Shown: positions 45,149-53,699 of the stretch, one piece after another | Numbering within the stretch: the stretch's first letter is position 1 | Layout: each line of letters begins with the position of its first letter | Translations under genes and position numbers: made by a program | The notes under the pieces: model-generated | What the model saw: only the letters and a program-made list of their open reading frames with translations | What the model was told of the DNA's origin: nothing | The model's database searches: none | From: Streptococcus suis | Lineage (GTDB): Bacteria; Bacillota; Bacilli; Lactobacillales; Streptococcaceae | DNA length: 64,000 nucleotides | NCBI RefSeq assembly: GCF_002960625.1 | Contig: NZ_POJH01000027.1 | Coordinates: forward strand, 1-64,000 | Direction: 5' to 3'

Positions 45149-46159
45149 TTAGTCTTCAAAAAATGTGACACATACAGCTTCTGGTAGGTAAAAATCATGA
45201 GAAAGTTCCGTCAGTCGACCTGTTTCTGTATCTCTTGAAAAAACAGTCGCATTATCAGAATCTTGGTGGACGGCGATCAGATGTTTCTCGTCTGGGCTTA
45301 GGGTAAAGTCACGAGGTGTCTTGCCCTGGGTTGACACGATTTGGACCAATTCAAGACTGGCATCACCAAGTGTTTTGTAGACGGCGATTGAGTCGTTACC
45401 ACGGTTAGAACCGTAGACAAATTTTCCATCTTTGGTGATACGAATAGCAGCTGTGCCATTGAAGCCTGTATGGTCTTGTGGAAGTGTAGAGATAGTTTGT
45501 AGGTGCTCGAACTCTCCCCAGCCATCGTAAATAAGGACTTCAATAGTTGAATTAAGTTCGCAGATGAGGTAGGCAATTTTCGCAACCGGATGGAAAACGA
45601 TGTGGCGTGGACCACTTCCAGCAGCGGCCTGATAGGTTGCCAATTTTTCTACTTTTCCTTGTTCATTGACCTTATAGGTCACGACCTGGTCACAACCTAA
45701 ATCACAGGTCACCAAGAACTTATCAGGTGTCAAATCAGAAAAGTGAACATGGGCGGATGCTTGATTTTCATGTGGACCAGAACCTTGGTGCTGAGCAATA
45801 TCAGTAAGTTCTAGGGAGCCATTTTCTAGTCGTTTATAGACCAGAACTTGTCCCTTGTGGTAATTGGCGGCATAAACTAGATTTCGTTCGTCATCTATGG
45901 CTACATAGCAGTGGGGCGCCCCTTCGCTGACGACATGGTTTAGCAAGCTGAAATCTGTATCGAAAGCTACGATTCCCCCTTGTCCATTTTCAGCTCCGAC
46001 TGAGTATAGTCGACCAGCCTTATCGAAAGCAAGGTAGGTTGGGTTTGGCTCTTCAGCAACCAATTCTAAGTTACTGAGTTGCCCAGTTTCGCTATTAAAT
46101 TGTGCCTTATAAATACCTTTTGATTCACGTTTGGTATAAGTACCGAAATAGACAGCCAT
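45149..46159 (-). CDS. pgl: 6-phosphogluconolactonase-like seven-bladed propeller protein
   Basis: A 336-residue protein of the YbhE/lactonase type. The repeated blade pattern is visible in VYFGTYTKRESKGIY, HCYVAIDDERNLVYAANYH, GSGPRHIVFHP and GKTPRDFTLSPDEKHLIAVH. In E. coli this fold hydrolyses 6-phosphogluconolactone in the pentose phosphate pathway; in streptococci the role is inferred. ATG 46159 has AAAGGAGAT upstream on the minus strand. Confidence 0.85.
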   Translation of the reverse strand: MAVYFGTYTKRESKGIYKAQFNSETGQLSNLELVAEEPNPTYLAFDKAGRLYSVGAENGQGGIVAFDTDFSLLNHVVSEGAPHCYVAIDDERNLVYAANYHKGQVLVYKRLENGSLELTDIAQHQGSGPHENQASAHVHFSDLTPDKFLVTCDLGCDQVVTYKVNEQGKVEKLATYQAAAGSGPRHIVFHPVAKIAYLICELNSTIEVLIYDGWGEFEHLQTISTLPQDHTGFNGTAAIRITKDGKFVYGSNRGNDSIAVYKTLGDASLELVQIVSTQGKTPRDFTLSPDEKHLIAVHQDSDNATVFSRDTETGRLTELSHDFYLPEAVCVTFFED

Positions 46160-46235
46160 GCTTATCTCCTTTGAAAATGGTTGCTAAAATTATACCATAT
46201 TTCTCCTGTAAAGTCTGAGAAAGCCTATGGTTTAT

Positions 46236-46266
46236 TTGTCTAAAATACTCCATTACATGATACAAT
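46236..46266 (+). promoter_or_regulatory. Promoter of the AI-2E/TPR/alsD group
   Basis: TTGTCT (46236-46241) and an extended -10 TGATACAAT (46258-46266), spacer 19. Confidence 0.5.
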
Positions 46267-46293
46267 AGAGAAAAAGAATGAGGAGTGAGCGAG

Positions 46294-47460
46294 ATGGATG
46301 AACAGCAGCAACGATTTAGAATGTCCTGGTTTTTTAAGTGGTTTGTAAACAATCAGGCTGTTACTTTTTTTCTAGTAACCTTATTGGTTCTATTAACTAT
46401 TTTTGTTTTTACTAAGGTCAGCTTTTTGCTGAAGCCGATTGGGAGTTTTATTGAAATTATTCTCCTGCCCATGTTGTTGACAGGTTTGCTCTATTATCTC
46501 TTAAATCCTATTGTGGATTGGTTAGAGAAATATAAGATTACACGGACAGCTGCTATTTCGGTCTTATTTGTATTGATTGGCATGCTTTTGGTTTGGGGCT
46601 TGGCTGTTGTTATTCCAAGTATTCAAGGGCAGGTCGTTTCTTTCGCCCAAAATCTGCCGTCTAATATTCAAAAGATTGAAAGTCAAGTGACGACCTTATT
46701 GGAAAATGAACAATTTGAACAGTTCCGTCCAACTGCCTTGGAAATTTTGAATAAGGTCAATGACCAAATTGTTTCCTATGCGCAGAAATTTTCTTCCAGT
46801 GCGGTAAACTGGGCTAGTAGCTTGATTTCAACGGCATCGCAGATTATCGTGGCTATTTTGATTATGCCCTTTATTCTCTTCTATCTATTACGAGATGGTC
46901 AGCATTTAAATCGTCATGTCACCCAGTACTTGCCGACAAAATGGCGTTCATCCGTCAGCAAGGTTTTGACAGATGTCAATGCTCAGTTGTCTAACTATGT
47001 TCGTGGTCAGGTGACGGTTGCTATTATTGTTGCTCTCATGTTTTCTGTCATGTTTTCAGTGATTGGACTTAGTTATCCTGTAACCTTGGGGGTTATGGCT
47101 GGTTTCCTTAATCTGATACCCTACTTGGGCTCATTTTTGGCTATGATTCCTGCAGTAGTGTTAGGATTGATTGCTGGACCTGTCATGTTGGTCAAGGTTT
47201 TGATTGTTTTCATGTTGGAGCAGACCATTGAAGGTCGTTTTGTAACTCCACTTATTATTGGTAGCTCTTTGAGTATTCACCCCATTACCATTTTGTTCGT
47301 CTTGTTGACTGCTGGTCAGATGTATGGTGTGTTAGGGGTCTTGTTAGGAATTCCAATTTATGCCTCTATTAAGGTAGTGGTCAAGGCGGCTTTTAACTGG
47401 TATAGAGAGTATAGCGGTTTATATGTTGAGGAAGGGGAACAGACGGTTCGAGATGAATAA
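46294..47460 (+). CDS. AI-2E family transporter (UPF0118 membrane protein)
   Basis: A 388-residue membrane protein with seven or eight hydrophobic segments and the C-terminal family block (NLIPYLGSFLAMIPAVVLG, QTIEGRFVTPLIIGSSLSIH). The family is named for a proposed AI-2 exporter, but members also include Na+/H+ antiporters, so the substrate is open. ATG 46294 is chosen over GTG 46285 because GAGGAG is then properly spaced. It overlaps the next gene by 8 bases. Confidence 0.85.
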   Translation: MDEQQQRFRMSWFFKWFVNNQAVTFFLVTLLVLLTIFVFTKVSFLLKPIGSFIEIILLPMLLTGLLYYLLNPIVDWLEKYKITRTAAISVLFVLIGMLLVWGLAVVIPSIQGQVVSFAQNLPSNIQKIESQVTTLLENEQFEQFRPTALEILNKVNDQIVSYAQKFSSSAVNWASSLISTASQIIVAILIMPFILFYLLRDGQHLNRHVTQYLPTKWRSSVSKVLTDVNAQLSNYVRGQVTVAIIVALMFSVMFSVIGLSYPVTLGVMAGFLNLIPYLGSFLAMIPAVVLGLIAGPVMLVKVLIVFMLEQTIEGRFVTPLIIGSSLSIHPITILFVLLTAGQMYGVLGVLLGIPIYASIKVVVKAAFNWYREYSGLYVEEGEQTVRDE

Positions 47461-48682
47461 TAGTGAAAAAATGTTGATTTGCCTGCAAGAGCAGGATTTA
47501 CAGAAGGCAGATAAGTATTTCAAACGTGCCTTGGCAGAAGATGACAGCGACACGCTCTTATCCTTGGCCACTTATCTGGAAAGTATTGGCTTCTTTCATC
47601 AGGCACGGGATATCTATACCAAGCTCTTGCCTGACTTTCCTGAGTTAGCCTTACAACTGGCTCAGATTGCTTTTGAGGATGGCCTGGTTGAAGAAGCTTT
47701 CGGATACTTGGAGGAAATCCCAGAAGATAGCCCAGTTTATGTGGAAGCTTTATTGGTCAAGGCAGATTTGTATCAGGCAGAAGGATTGTCAGATGTGGCG
47801 CGTGAAAAATTGTTAGAAGCAAGTCACTTATCAGATGAACCAATTATTTTATTTGGCTTAGCAGAGTTGGATATGGAGTTGGAATTTTTTAATGAAGCCA
47901 TCTCTTACTATGCCCAGCTGGATAATCGTGAAATCTACGAATTAACGGGAGTGTCTACCTATCAGCGAATTGGCATTGCCTATGCAAGTTTGGGGAAATT
48001 TGAAGCGGCCATTGAATTTCTGGAAAAAGCTGTCGAGTTGGAATACGATGACCAGACTGTTTTTGAGTTAGCTGCTCTGCTATTTGAAAGCGAAGAATAC
48101 CAAAAGGCCAATCTCTACTTCAAGCAGCTGGACACCATCAATCCTGATTTTGAGGGCTATGAATATGCCTACGCCCAATCCCTTCATGCCGAGCATAAGA
48201 TTGAAGAAGCCTTGGCAATGACAGAAAAGGGCTTGACCAAAAATGATTTTGATGCCAATCTCTTGCTGCAAGCTTCTCAGTATGCTTATGAAATGCACGA
48301 TGAGGCAGCTGCTGAAGACTATCTTCTCAAAGCAAGGGAAGTGGCAGATGACAGTAACGAACTAGCTCTGCGCTTGTCCAATCTCTATTTGGAGCAGGAG
48401 CGGTTTGATGAGGTTGTGGCCCTCTTTGACGAGGATTTGGCCAATGTCTTGGCGCGTTGGAATGTAGCTAAGGCCTATCAAGCTCTGGAAAGAGATGAGG
48501 AAGCGAGTGAGATTTACGCTGAATTAGCTAGAGAATTGGCAGAAAATCCTGAATTTTTGGCTGATTATGTAGGTTTATTACGTCAACTTGGTCGTTTGGA
48601 GGAGGCAAGAGAACAAGCTAGCCGTTATATCCAATTGGTGCCAGATGACTTGGCCATGCAAGAATTTTTGAATGAAGAGTAA
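47453..48682 (+). CDS. Tetratricopeptide repeat protein
   Basis: A 409-residue soluble protein made almost entirely of TPR-like helical pairs (for example GIAYASLGKFEAAIEFLEKAV and NELALRLSNLYLEQERFDEV). It has no signal peptide. The acidic composition and repeats suggest a protein-protein interaction scaffold. ATG 47453 overlaps the end of the AI-2E gene; the alternative start 47423 has no better ribosome site. alsD follows after 3 bases, so the three genes are one operon. Confidence 0.85.
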   Translation: MNNSEKMLICLQEQDLQKADKYFKRALAEDDSDTLLSLATYLESIGFFHQARDIYTKLLPDFPELALQLAQIAFEDGLVEEAFGYLEEIPEDSPVYVEALLVKADLYQAEGLSDVAREKLLEASHLSDEPIILFGLAELDMELEFFNEAISYYAQLDNREIYELTGVSTYQRIGIAYASLGKFEAAIEFLEKAVELEYDDQTVFELAALLFESEEYQKANLYFKQLDTINPDFEGYEYAYAQSLHAEHKIEEALAMTEKGLTKNDFDANLLLQASQYAYEMHDEAAAEDYLLKAREVADDSNELALRLSNLYLEQERFDEVVALFDEDLANVLARWNVAKAYQALERDEEASEIYAELARELAENPEFLADYVGLLRQLGRLEEAREQASRYIQLVPDDLAMQEFLNEE

Positions 48683-48685
48683 GTT

Positions 48686-49402
48686 ATGCAAGTAAATCGA
48701 TTATTTCAATACAATACACTCGGTGCCTTGATGGCGGGTTTATATGACGGTTCTTTGACGGTGGGCGAATTGTTGGAACATGGTGATTTGGGTTTAGGTA
48801 CACTGGATTCTATTGATGGTGAGTTGATTGTCCTAGATGGAAAGGCTTATCAGGCCAAGGGGGCTGGGGAGAAACCAGAAGTGGTTGAAGTTCCTGCCGA
48901 TATGAAGGTTCCCTATGCGGCGGTTATTTTCCATGAAGCAGATGTGATTTTTAAACAACGCTTTGAAATGACTAGCGATGAATTGCACCAGCGGATTGAA
49001 TCCTATTATGATGGAGAAAATCTTTTTCGTTCTATCAAAATCAAAGGGACGTTTTCACGGATGCATGTCCGTATGATTCCTAAATCGGCTTCGGATGTTC
49101 GATTTGCGGAGGTGGCTAGTCGTCAGCCTGAGTATACCGCCGAGAACATTTCGGGTACTATTGTTGGTATTTGGACACCAGAGATTTTTCATGGTGTCAG
49201 TGTGGCAGGTTATCATTTGCATTTTATCTCAGACGATTTGACCTTTGGGGGTCATGTCATGGACTATATCATTTCACAAGGAAATATCGAGGTTGGCCCA
49301 GTCGATCAGCTGGATCAACGCTTTCCAGTTCAGGACCGCCAGTATCTGTTTGCTAAGTTCAATGCTAAGGAAGTTAGAGAAGATATTGATAAGGCGGAGT
49401 AG
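48686..49402 (+). CDS. alsD: Alpha-acetolactate decarboxylase
   Basis: A 238-residue zinc enzyme converting alpha-acetolactate to acetoin, which diverts pyruvate to a neutral product and regulates branched-chain amino acid flow. YNTLGALMAGLYDG at the N-terminus and the metal-binding GYHLHFISDDLTFGGHV near residue 180 are family signatures. It is the last gene of the AI-2E/TPR operon. No acetolactate synthase gene is nearby. Confidence 0.93.
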   Translation: MQVNRLFQYNTLGALMAGLYDGSLTVGELLEHGDLGLGTLDSIDGELIVLDGKAYQAKGAGEKPEVVEVPADMKVPYAAVIFHEADVIFKQRFEMTSDELHQRIESYYDGENLFRSIKIKGTFSRMHVRMIPKSASDVRFAEVASRQPEYTAENISGTIVGIWTPEIFHGVSVAGYHLHFISDDLTFGGHVMDYIISQGNIEVGPVDQLDQRFPVQDRQYLFAKFNAKEVREDIDKAE

Positions 49403-49414
49403 TTATAAGTAGCA

Positions 49415-49450
49415 AAAAAATCCATGAACTAGATTTTCATGGATTTTATT
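49415..49450. terminator. Bidirectional terminator between alsD and rqcH
   Basis: AAATCCATGA and TCATGGATTT form a 10-bp stem with A/T runs on both sides. It overlaps the last codons of rqcH. Confidence 0.7.
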
Positions 49451-51087
49451 TTGTCTTCAGTTGGGGTGACACGGAGGGTCTTCTGACCGCGGTAGGTCAC
49501 AAAACCAGGTTTGCCACCTGTTGGCTTATGAAGTTTCTTGGCTTCAATCATATCGACTTGAACCAAGTTAGAATGCCTTGCCTTGGAGAAATAGGCAGCT
49601 AACTCCGCCGCATCGGTCTTGACCTCGTCGCTTGGGTCCAAGTTGTCTGTGATGACCACGTGACTGCCTGGAATGTCTTTGGCATGGAACCAGAGTTCGC
49701 CCTTTTTAGCCATTTTGAAGGTCAGCTCATCATTTTGCAGGTTATTTTTCCCAACCAGAATGATGGTTTTTCCATCCGTTGCCAAGTAAGGCTCAGGTTT
49801 CTGACGTTTATGGATTTTCTCACGATGACGACGTTTGAGGTAGCCTGTTTCAATCAATTCTTCACGGATTTCATCGATTTCTGCCAAACTCGCCTGTCCC
49901 AGCATGGTATCAACGGACTCCAGATAGACAATGGTCGTCTTGGTTTCCTCAATCAAGCTGGTCAAGTGCTTGACCGCCTCCTTGAGTTTCTGGTATTTCT
50001 TGAAATAACGTTGGGCATTCTGGCTAGGAGTAAGAGCCACATCCAACTCAATCTCCAACTCCTGGCCCGTATAGTAGTTGTCTAAGGTCACACTCGCCTG
50101 GTCATTGGGCACCTGATGCAGATAGGTGGTCAAGAGCTCACCCTTTTGCCGCACCAACTCCGCACCTTCTGTATCCGCCAATTCCTGCTCCTGTTTGACC
50201 AACTTTTTGCGATTTTTCTCCAGCTCACTGGCCACCCGCTTGATCAGCTCATTGGCCTGTTGGGCCACTCGGTCCCGCTCCGCCTTGTCCTGATAGTAGA
50301 AGTCCAGCAGACTGCTCAGGCTCTCAAAGTGTGGCTGGTTTTCAGGGCTATTGGCAAATGGCAGAGCAGCATAGGACTTGTCCGTTAGGCTAGGCTGTGT
50401 AGCCTGGTCAAAAAAGGAACGGAAGTTCTTGAGGCGGTCTGTCTGTAAGCGACTTGCTAGTTCAGAAGCTGTATCCCGTCCCAAACCTTGAAAGACTTGT
50501 TGGAGATTTTTGGCTGATAAGTCTTGTGTGGATAAGATTTCAAACAATTTCTCGTCAGACACCGCATAAGGATTGAGAGAATGTGTTTCCGGTGGACGAA
50601 TGTAGGTGGAACCTGGCAAGATGGTCCGGTAGGAATTTTGCGAGAAACCTACGTGCTTAATAGCTTCGATAATCCGCTGTTCAGACTTATCCACCAAGAT
50701 GATATTGCTGTGCTTGCCCATGATTTCCACAATTAAGGTTGCTTGGATATGGTCGCCAATCTCGTCCTTATTGGACACCGAAAATTCTAAGATACGGTCA
50801 TTGTCCAACTGGCGAATATCCTCGATAATAGCACCCTGCAAGTATTTTCGTAAAATCATGGTAAAGGTATTAGGCACCTTGGGATTGGTAAAATCCGACT
50901 GGGTCAGCTGAACCCGTCCGAAAACAGAGTGGGCAGACAGGAGCAACTTATGGCTCTGGCGGTTGCTGCGGATGTTAAGGACAATTTCCTGCTCAAAGGG
51001 CTGGTTGATTTTCTGAATCCGCCCGCCTTCTAGGTTGGCTTTCAATTCAGCTGTCATGTGATGTAAAAAAAATCCGTCAAAAGACAT
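49429..51087 (-). CDS. rqcH: Rqc2 homologue RqcH / fibronectin-binding protein Fbps type
   Basis: A 552-residue NFACT protein. It has an NFACT-N domain (MSFDGFFLHHMTAELKANL at the start), a helix-hairpin-helix region, a long coiled coil (about 270-420) and NFACT-R (KKGELWFHAKDIPGSHVVI). RqcH binds stalled 50S subunits and adds Ala tails for protein degradation. The S. suis orthologue was described as the fibronectin/fibrinogen-binding protein Fbps. It lacks a signal peptide or wall anchor, which fits the ribosomal role better. GAAAGAGGAA precedes the ATG on the minus strand. Confidence 0.93.
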   Translation of the reverse strand: MSFDGFFLHHMTAELKANLEGGRIQKINQPFEQEIVLNIRSNRQSHKLLLSAHSVFGRVQLTQSDFTNPKVPNTFTMILRKYLQGAIIEDIRQLDNDRILEFSVSNKDEIGDHIQATLIVEIMGKHSNIILVDKSEQRIIEAIKHVGFSQNSYRTILPGSTYIRPPETHSLNPYAVSDEKLFEILSTQDLSAKNLQQVFQGLGRDTASELASRLQTDRLKNFRSFFDQATQPSLTDKSYAALPFANSPENQPHFESLSSLLDFYYQDKAERDRVAQQANELIKRVASELEKNRKKLVKQEQELADTEGAELVRQKGELLTTYLHQVPNDQASVTLDNYYTGQELEIELDVALTPSQNAQRYFKKYQKLKEAVKHLTSLIEETKTTIVYLESVDTMLGQASLAEIDEIREELIETGYLKRRHREKIHKRQKPEPYLATDGKTIILVGKNNLQNDELTFKMAKKGELWFHAKDIPGSHVVITDNLDPSDEVKTDAAELAAYFSKARHSNLVQVDMIEAKKLHKPTGGKPGFVTYRGQKTLRVTPTEDKIKSMKI

Positions 51088-51202
51088 GGTGTTCCTCTTT
51101 CTAACTGGTCTAACTCTGTCTAGTATATCACACTTCGTTGATTTTTTGATGAGAGTTGCAGAATGGGAGTAGAAAAATTTTCAGAAAATTTAATCAAAAG
51201 TC

Positions 51203-51231
51203 TTGACAAAGTGATTTTGATACCGTATAAT
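51203..51231 (+). promoter_or_regulatory. Promoter of the tryptophan T-box operon
   Basis: TTGACA (51203-51208), 17-base spacer, TATAAT (51226-51231): a full-consensus promoter, as usual for riboswitch-controlled operons. Confidence 0.85.
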
Positions 51232-51341
51232 CGTCTGTAATCAGAAGAAGTAGTAAAGCAGAAGTCTTCAGGGAGCCTGTGGTGCTGAGAACAGGTGGCG
51301 GAGTTTTATGAAATGGGCTGATGTGTATTTATGTCTATTTT

Positions 51342-51470
51342 ATGACGTCGTTAGTCGTGCTTGCCGTACCACCAGTACTGCCTTCACTCGACTGCCTAGT
51401 CCTAAAATGCCCTAAATTCACAAGGATTGTTTGTGGTGGTATAGCAAGGAGAGCTAACGAAGTAATCGAC
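51342..51470. repeat. Inverted pair of RUP-like repeat sequences inside the T-box leader
   Basis: The left arm (about 51,342-51,415, minus orientation) has GGACTAGGC...GGTACGGCAAGCACGACTAACGACG when read on the minus strand. The right arm (about 51,432-51,470, plus) has GGTGGTATAGCAAGGAGAGCTAACGAAGT. The two match at about 22 of 30 positions and can fold into one long hairpin. Both resemble the core of the elements at 5,605-5,706 and 57,950-58,047. Confidence 0.6.
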
Positions 51471-51608
51471 CAAAACAGTCACGTAAAAGAACTTAAAACA
51501 ATGATAGTTCGGTCCGCACACCTTACAGTGCAACTCCTTGTTAGAGGAGATGAGATATGGGAGGATTCTAGACAAATCCCATAAGTGAGGTGGCACCGTG
51601 TCATTGAC

Positions 51609-51645
51609 GCCCTCGCATACTGTTTTTCAGTATGCGGGGGCTTTT
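51609..51645 (+). terminator. T-box terminator
   Basis: GCCCTCGCATACTG and CAGTATGCGGGGGC form a near-perfect 14-bp stem with a TTTTT loop, followed by TTTT. It is the expression platform of the T-box. Confidence 0.85.
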
Positions 51646-51738
51646 CCATTGTCTTGGTAGATTGTCGTTCAAATGAAAAATGAAATACAGATAATGACCT
51701 TCTACTTTGACAATGATAGAAATTACGAGGTAATCAAG

Positions 51739-51780
51739 ATGAAACGATGGCGATGGTGGAATAAAATTTTGAAGACGTAG
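51739..51780 (+). CDS. Trp-rich leader peptide (13 aa)
   Basis: ATG at 51739 to TAG at 51778-51780 encodes MKRWRWWNKILKT, with three Trp in 13 residues, two of them adjacent. A GAGGTAA ribosome site lies about 8 bases upstream. It sits after the T-box terminator and 36 bases before trpX, so it is made only on read-through transcripts. The Trp cluster resembles attenuator peptides of trp operons. It could couple translation of trpX to tryptophan supply by ribosome stalling. I see no obvious anti-ribosome-site sequence, so the mechanism is open. Confidence 0.65.
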   Translation: MKRWRWWNKILKT

Positions 51781-51816
51781 AAATTGAATATTATGTATTT
51801 TACGAGGAGAATGAAT

Positions 51817-52818
51817 ATGTTGAAAAATAAAAACTTACTTGCTACAATTGTTGCCCTTACTGTTATGGTAGTTGCTGCTTTGTTTATGACACAAAAAGAG
51901 CAGAGCAATTCATCTAAATCAACGGAGAAAGTTAAGATTGGGGTTCTTCAGTTCGTAACCCATGATTCACTAGATGAGATTTATAAGGGGATCAAGGATG
52001 GACTGAAAGAGGGAGGCTATTCAACGACGGATAATTTGGACATTGATTTTATGAATGCTGAGGCTGACCAGTCACAGGTACAGACCATGAGTAAAAAATT
52101 GGTGGACAATGGTAATGAACTCTTAATCGGTATCGCGACACCAGCTGCACAAGGTTTGGCAAACGCAACGACTGAATTGCCAATCATCATGGGTGCGGTA
52201 ACAGACCCAGTTGGTGCCAACTTGGTAAAAGACTTGAAAAATCCTGGTGGGAATATCACTGGTGTGTCTGACCAGACACCTGTAGCAGACGCTGTTTCCC
52301 TCATCAAGGAAATCACACCAGAGGCAAAAACAATCGGCGTCCTCTATTCTTCAAACGAAGACAATTCAAAAATTCAAGTAGCGGAATTTAAGGCTGCAGC
52401 GGAAGAAGCTGGCTATACCGTTCTGGAGTATGCAGTGGCATCAAGTAATGAATTAGCCTCTACAGTAGAAGTGGCAACAAGTAAGACAGATGTTCTCTTC
52501 ACACCAGTAGACAATACTGTTGCTTCTGCCTTTTCAACAGTTGTTTCTGTGGCAAATAAAACGAAAACTCCGATTTTCACTAGTGTAGAAGACATGGTCG
52601 AAGGTGGAGGTATTGCATCTGTAACCCTCAGCCAATATGACTTGGGTGTGGCAACAGGTAAAATGGCTGCGAAAATTCTTGATGGTGCCAATCCAGCGGA
52701 TACACCAGTCCAAATCTTCAATGAAGGTACGGTCGTTGTTAACCAGAAAGTTGCAAAAGAATTAGGTATCAGCTTGTCAGAAGAGATTATCAATAAGGCA
52801 AGCAAGGTTATCGAATAA
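51817..52818 (+). CDS. trpX: Tryptophan ABC transporter substrate-binding protein TrpX
   Basis: A 333-residue extracellular binding protein of the ABC_sub_bind family. An N-terminal hydrophobic segment (about 8-26) is followed by KIGVLQFVTHDSLDEIYKG and IATPAAQGLANAT, typical of the family. There is no Cys after the hydrophobic segment, so it is not a lipoprotein and is probably held by an uncleaved signal anchor. ATG 51817 gives the best spacing to GAGGAG. The T-box upstream and permease plus ATPase downstream identify the TrpXYZ system. Confidence 0.88.
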   Translation: MLKNKNLLATIVALTVMVVAALFMTQKEQSNSSKSTEKVKIGVLQFVTHDSLDEIYKGIKDGLKEGGYSTTDNLDIDFMNAEADQSQVQTMSKKLVDNGNELLIGIATPAAQGLANATTELPIIMGAVTDPVGANLVKDLKNPGGNITGVSDQTPVADAVSLIKEITPEAKTIGVLYSSNEDNSKIQVAEFKAAAEEAGYTVLEYAVASSNELASTVEVATSKTDVLFTPVDNTVASAFSTVVSVANKTKTPIFTSVEDMVEGGGIASVTLSQYDLGVATGKMAAKILDGANPADTPVQIFNEGTVVVNQKVAKELGISLSEEIINKASKVIE

Positions 52819-52832
52819 AACAAAGGAAAGTT

Positions 52833-53699
52833 ATGATTGTATCAACAGTATCACAGGCTCTTTTATGGGCTGTACTAGGAATGGGAATATTCGTCACCTT
52901 TCGGATTTTGAATTTCCCGGATATGACGACAGAGGGCTCTTTTCCGCTGGGAGGAGCAGTTGCAGTAACCTTATTGACCCAGGGAGTTCATCCTGTCTTG
53001 GCTACCCTAGCAGCCGTTTTGGCAGGCTGTTTGGCAGGCTTGATTACGGGCTTGCTCTATACCAAGGGGAAAATCCCTACACTTTTAGCTGGTATTCTGG
53101 TCATGTCTTCCTGTCACTCCATTATTCTCTTTATCATGGGTCGGGCAAATTTAGGCTTGCTAAATACCAGTCGCTTGCAGGACTTGCTTCCCTTTTCCGA
53201 GCAAGTAAATGGTCTTTTGCTTGGTTTGGGAAGTGTTGCCCTAGTCATTGGATCCTTGATGTTCTTCCTTTATACTCGCCTGGGTCAAGCCTTTATCGCG
53301 ACGGGGGATAATCCAGATATGGCTCGCAGTTTTGGTATCAATACTAGCAGAATGGAACTGCTTGGGTTGATTCTTTCTAATGGGATTATTGCTCTTGCGG
53401 GTGCCTTGATTGCTCAACAAGAAGGTTATGCGGATGTATCCCGTGGTATCGGGGTCATCGTAGTTGGGATGGCTAGCTTGATTATCGGTGAGGTCTTATA
53501 TGGAAATTTGACCATGTTGGAACGGTTCTTGGCCATTGCAGTGGGTGCCATTTTCTATCAGTTCTTGATTTTGGTGGTTATCTCCCTCGGTATCAATACC
53601 AGCTACCTCCGTATCTTCTCAGCTATGATTTTGGCAGTCTGCCTCATGGTTCCTGAGTTGAAAAATAAAGTCTTGAAAGGAGCCAGCCTGTCACGATGA
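52833..53699 (+). CDS. trpY: Tryptophan ABC transporter permease TrpY
   Basis: A 288-residue permease with eight or nine hydrophobic segments of the branched-chain amino acid (LivH-like) type: FRILNFPDMTTEGSFPLGGA, ATGDNPDMARSFGINT and GIGVIVVGMASLIIGEVL are characteristic of the TrpY/YckA-type group. AAAGGAAAG precedes the ATG. Its stop overlaps the start of trpZ by 4 bases (ATGA). It forms the membrane channel for Trp import. Confidence 0.9.
   Translation: MIVSTVSQALLWAVLGMGIFVTFRILNFPDMTTEGSFPLGGAVAVTLLTQGVHPVLATLAAVLAGCLAGLITGLLYTKGKIPTLLAGILVMSSCHSIILFIMGRANLGLLNTSRLQDLLPFSEQVNGLLLGLGSVALVIGSLMFFLYTRLGQAFIATGDNPDMARSFGINTSRMELLGLILSNGIIALAGALIAQQEGYADVSRGIGVIVVGMASLIIGEVLYGNLTMLERFLAIAVGAIFYQFLILVVISLGINTSYLRIFSAMILAVCLMVPELKNKVLKGASLSR

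Larger units (their letters stand above)
51238..51646 (+). promoter_or_regulatory. T-box riboswitch, tRNA-Trp responsive
   Basis: The leader of trpXYZ has the T-box landmarks: AGAAGTAGTAAAGCAGAAG at the 5' side of Stem I, a distal part with GGTGCTGAGAACAGG, the conserved GAGGTGGCACCGTG T-box sequence at 51586-51600 and a strong terminator at 51609-51645. The UGGC in the T-box bulge would pair with the NCCA end of a tRNA with discriminator G, as in tRNA-Trp. A UGG triplet at 51314-51316 is the likely specifier. Uncharged tRNA-Trp should favour antitermination. The leader is unusually long because of a repeat-derived hairpin near 51,347-51,466. Confidence 0.88.

Noticed and set aside
49660..50085. 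141-codon plus-strand ORF inside rqcH
   Set aside because: Antisense shadow of a clear gene, without a ribosome site.
51321..51584. 87-codon ORF in the trpX leader
   Set aside because: It lies wholly within the T-box and its repeat-derived hairpin, and has no ribosome site.
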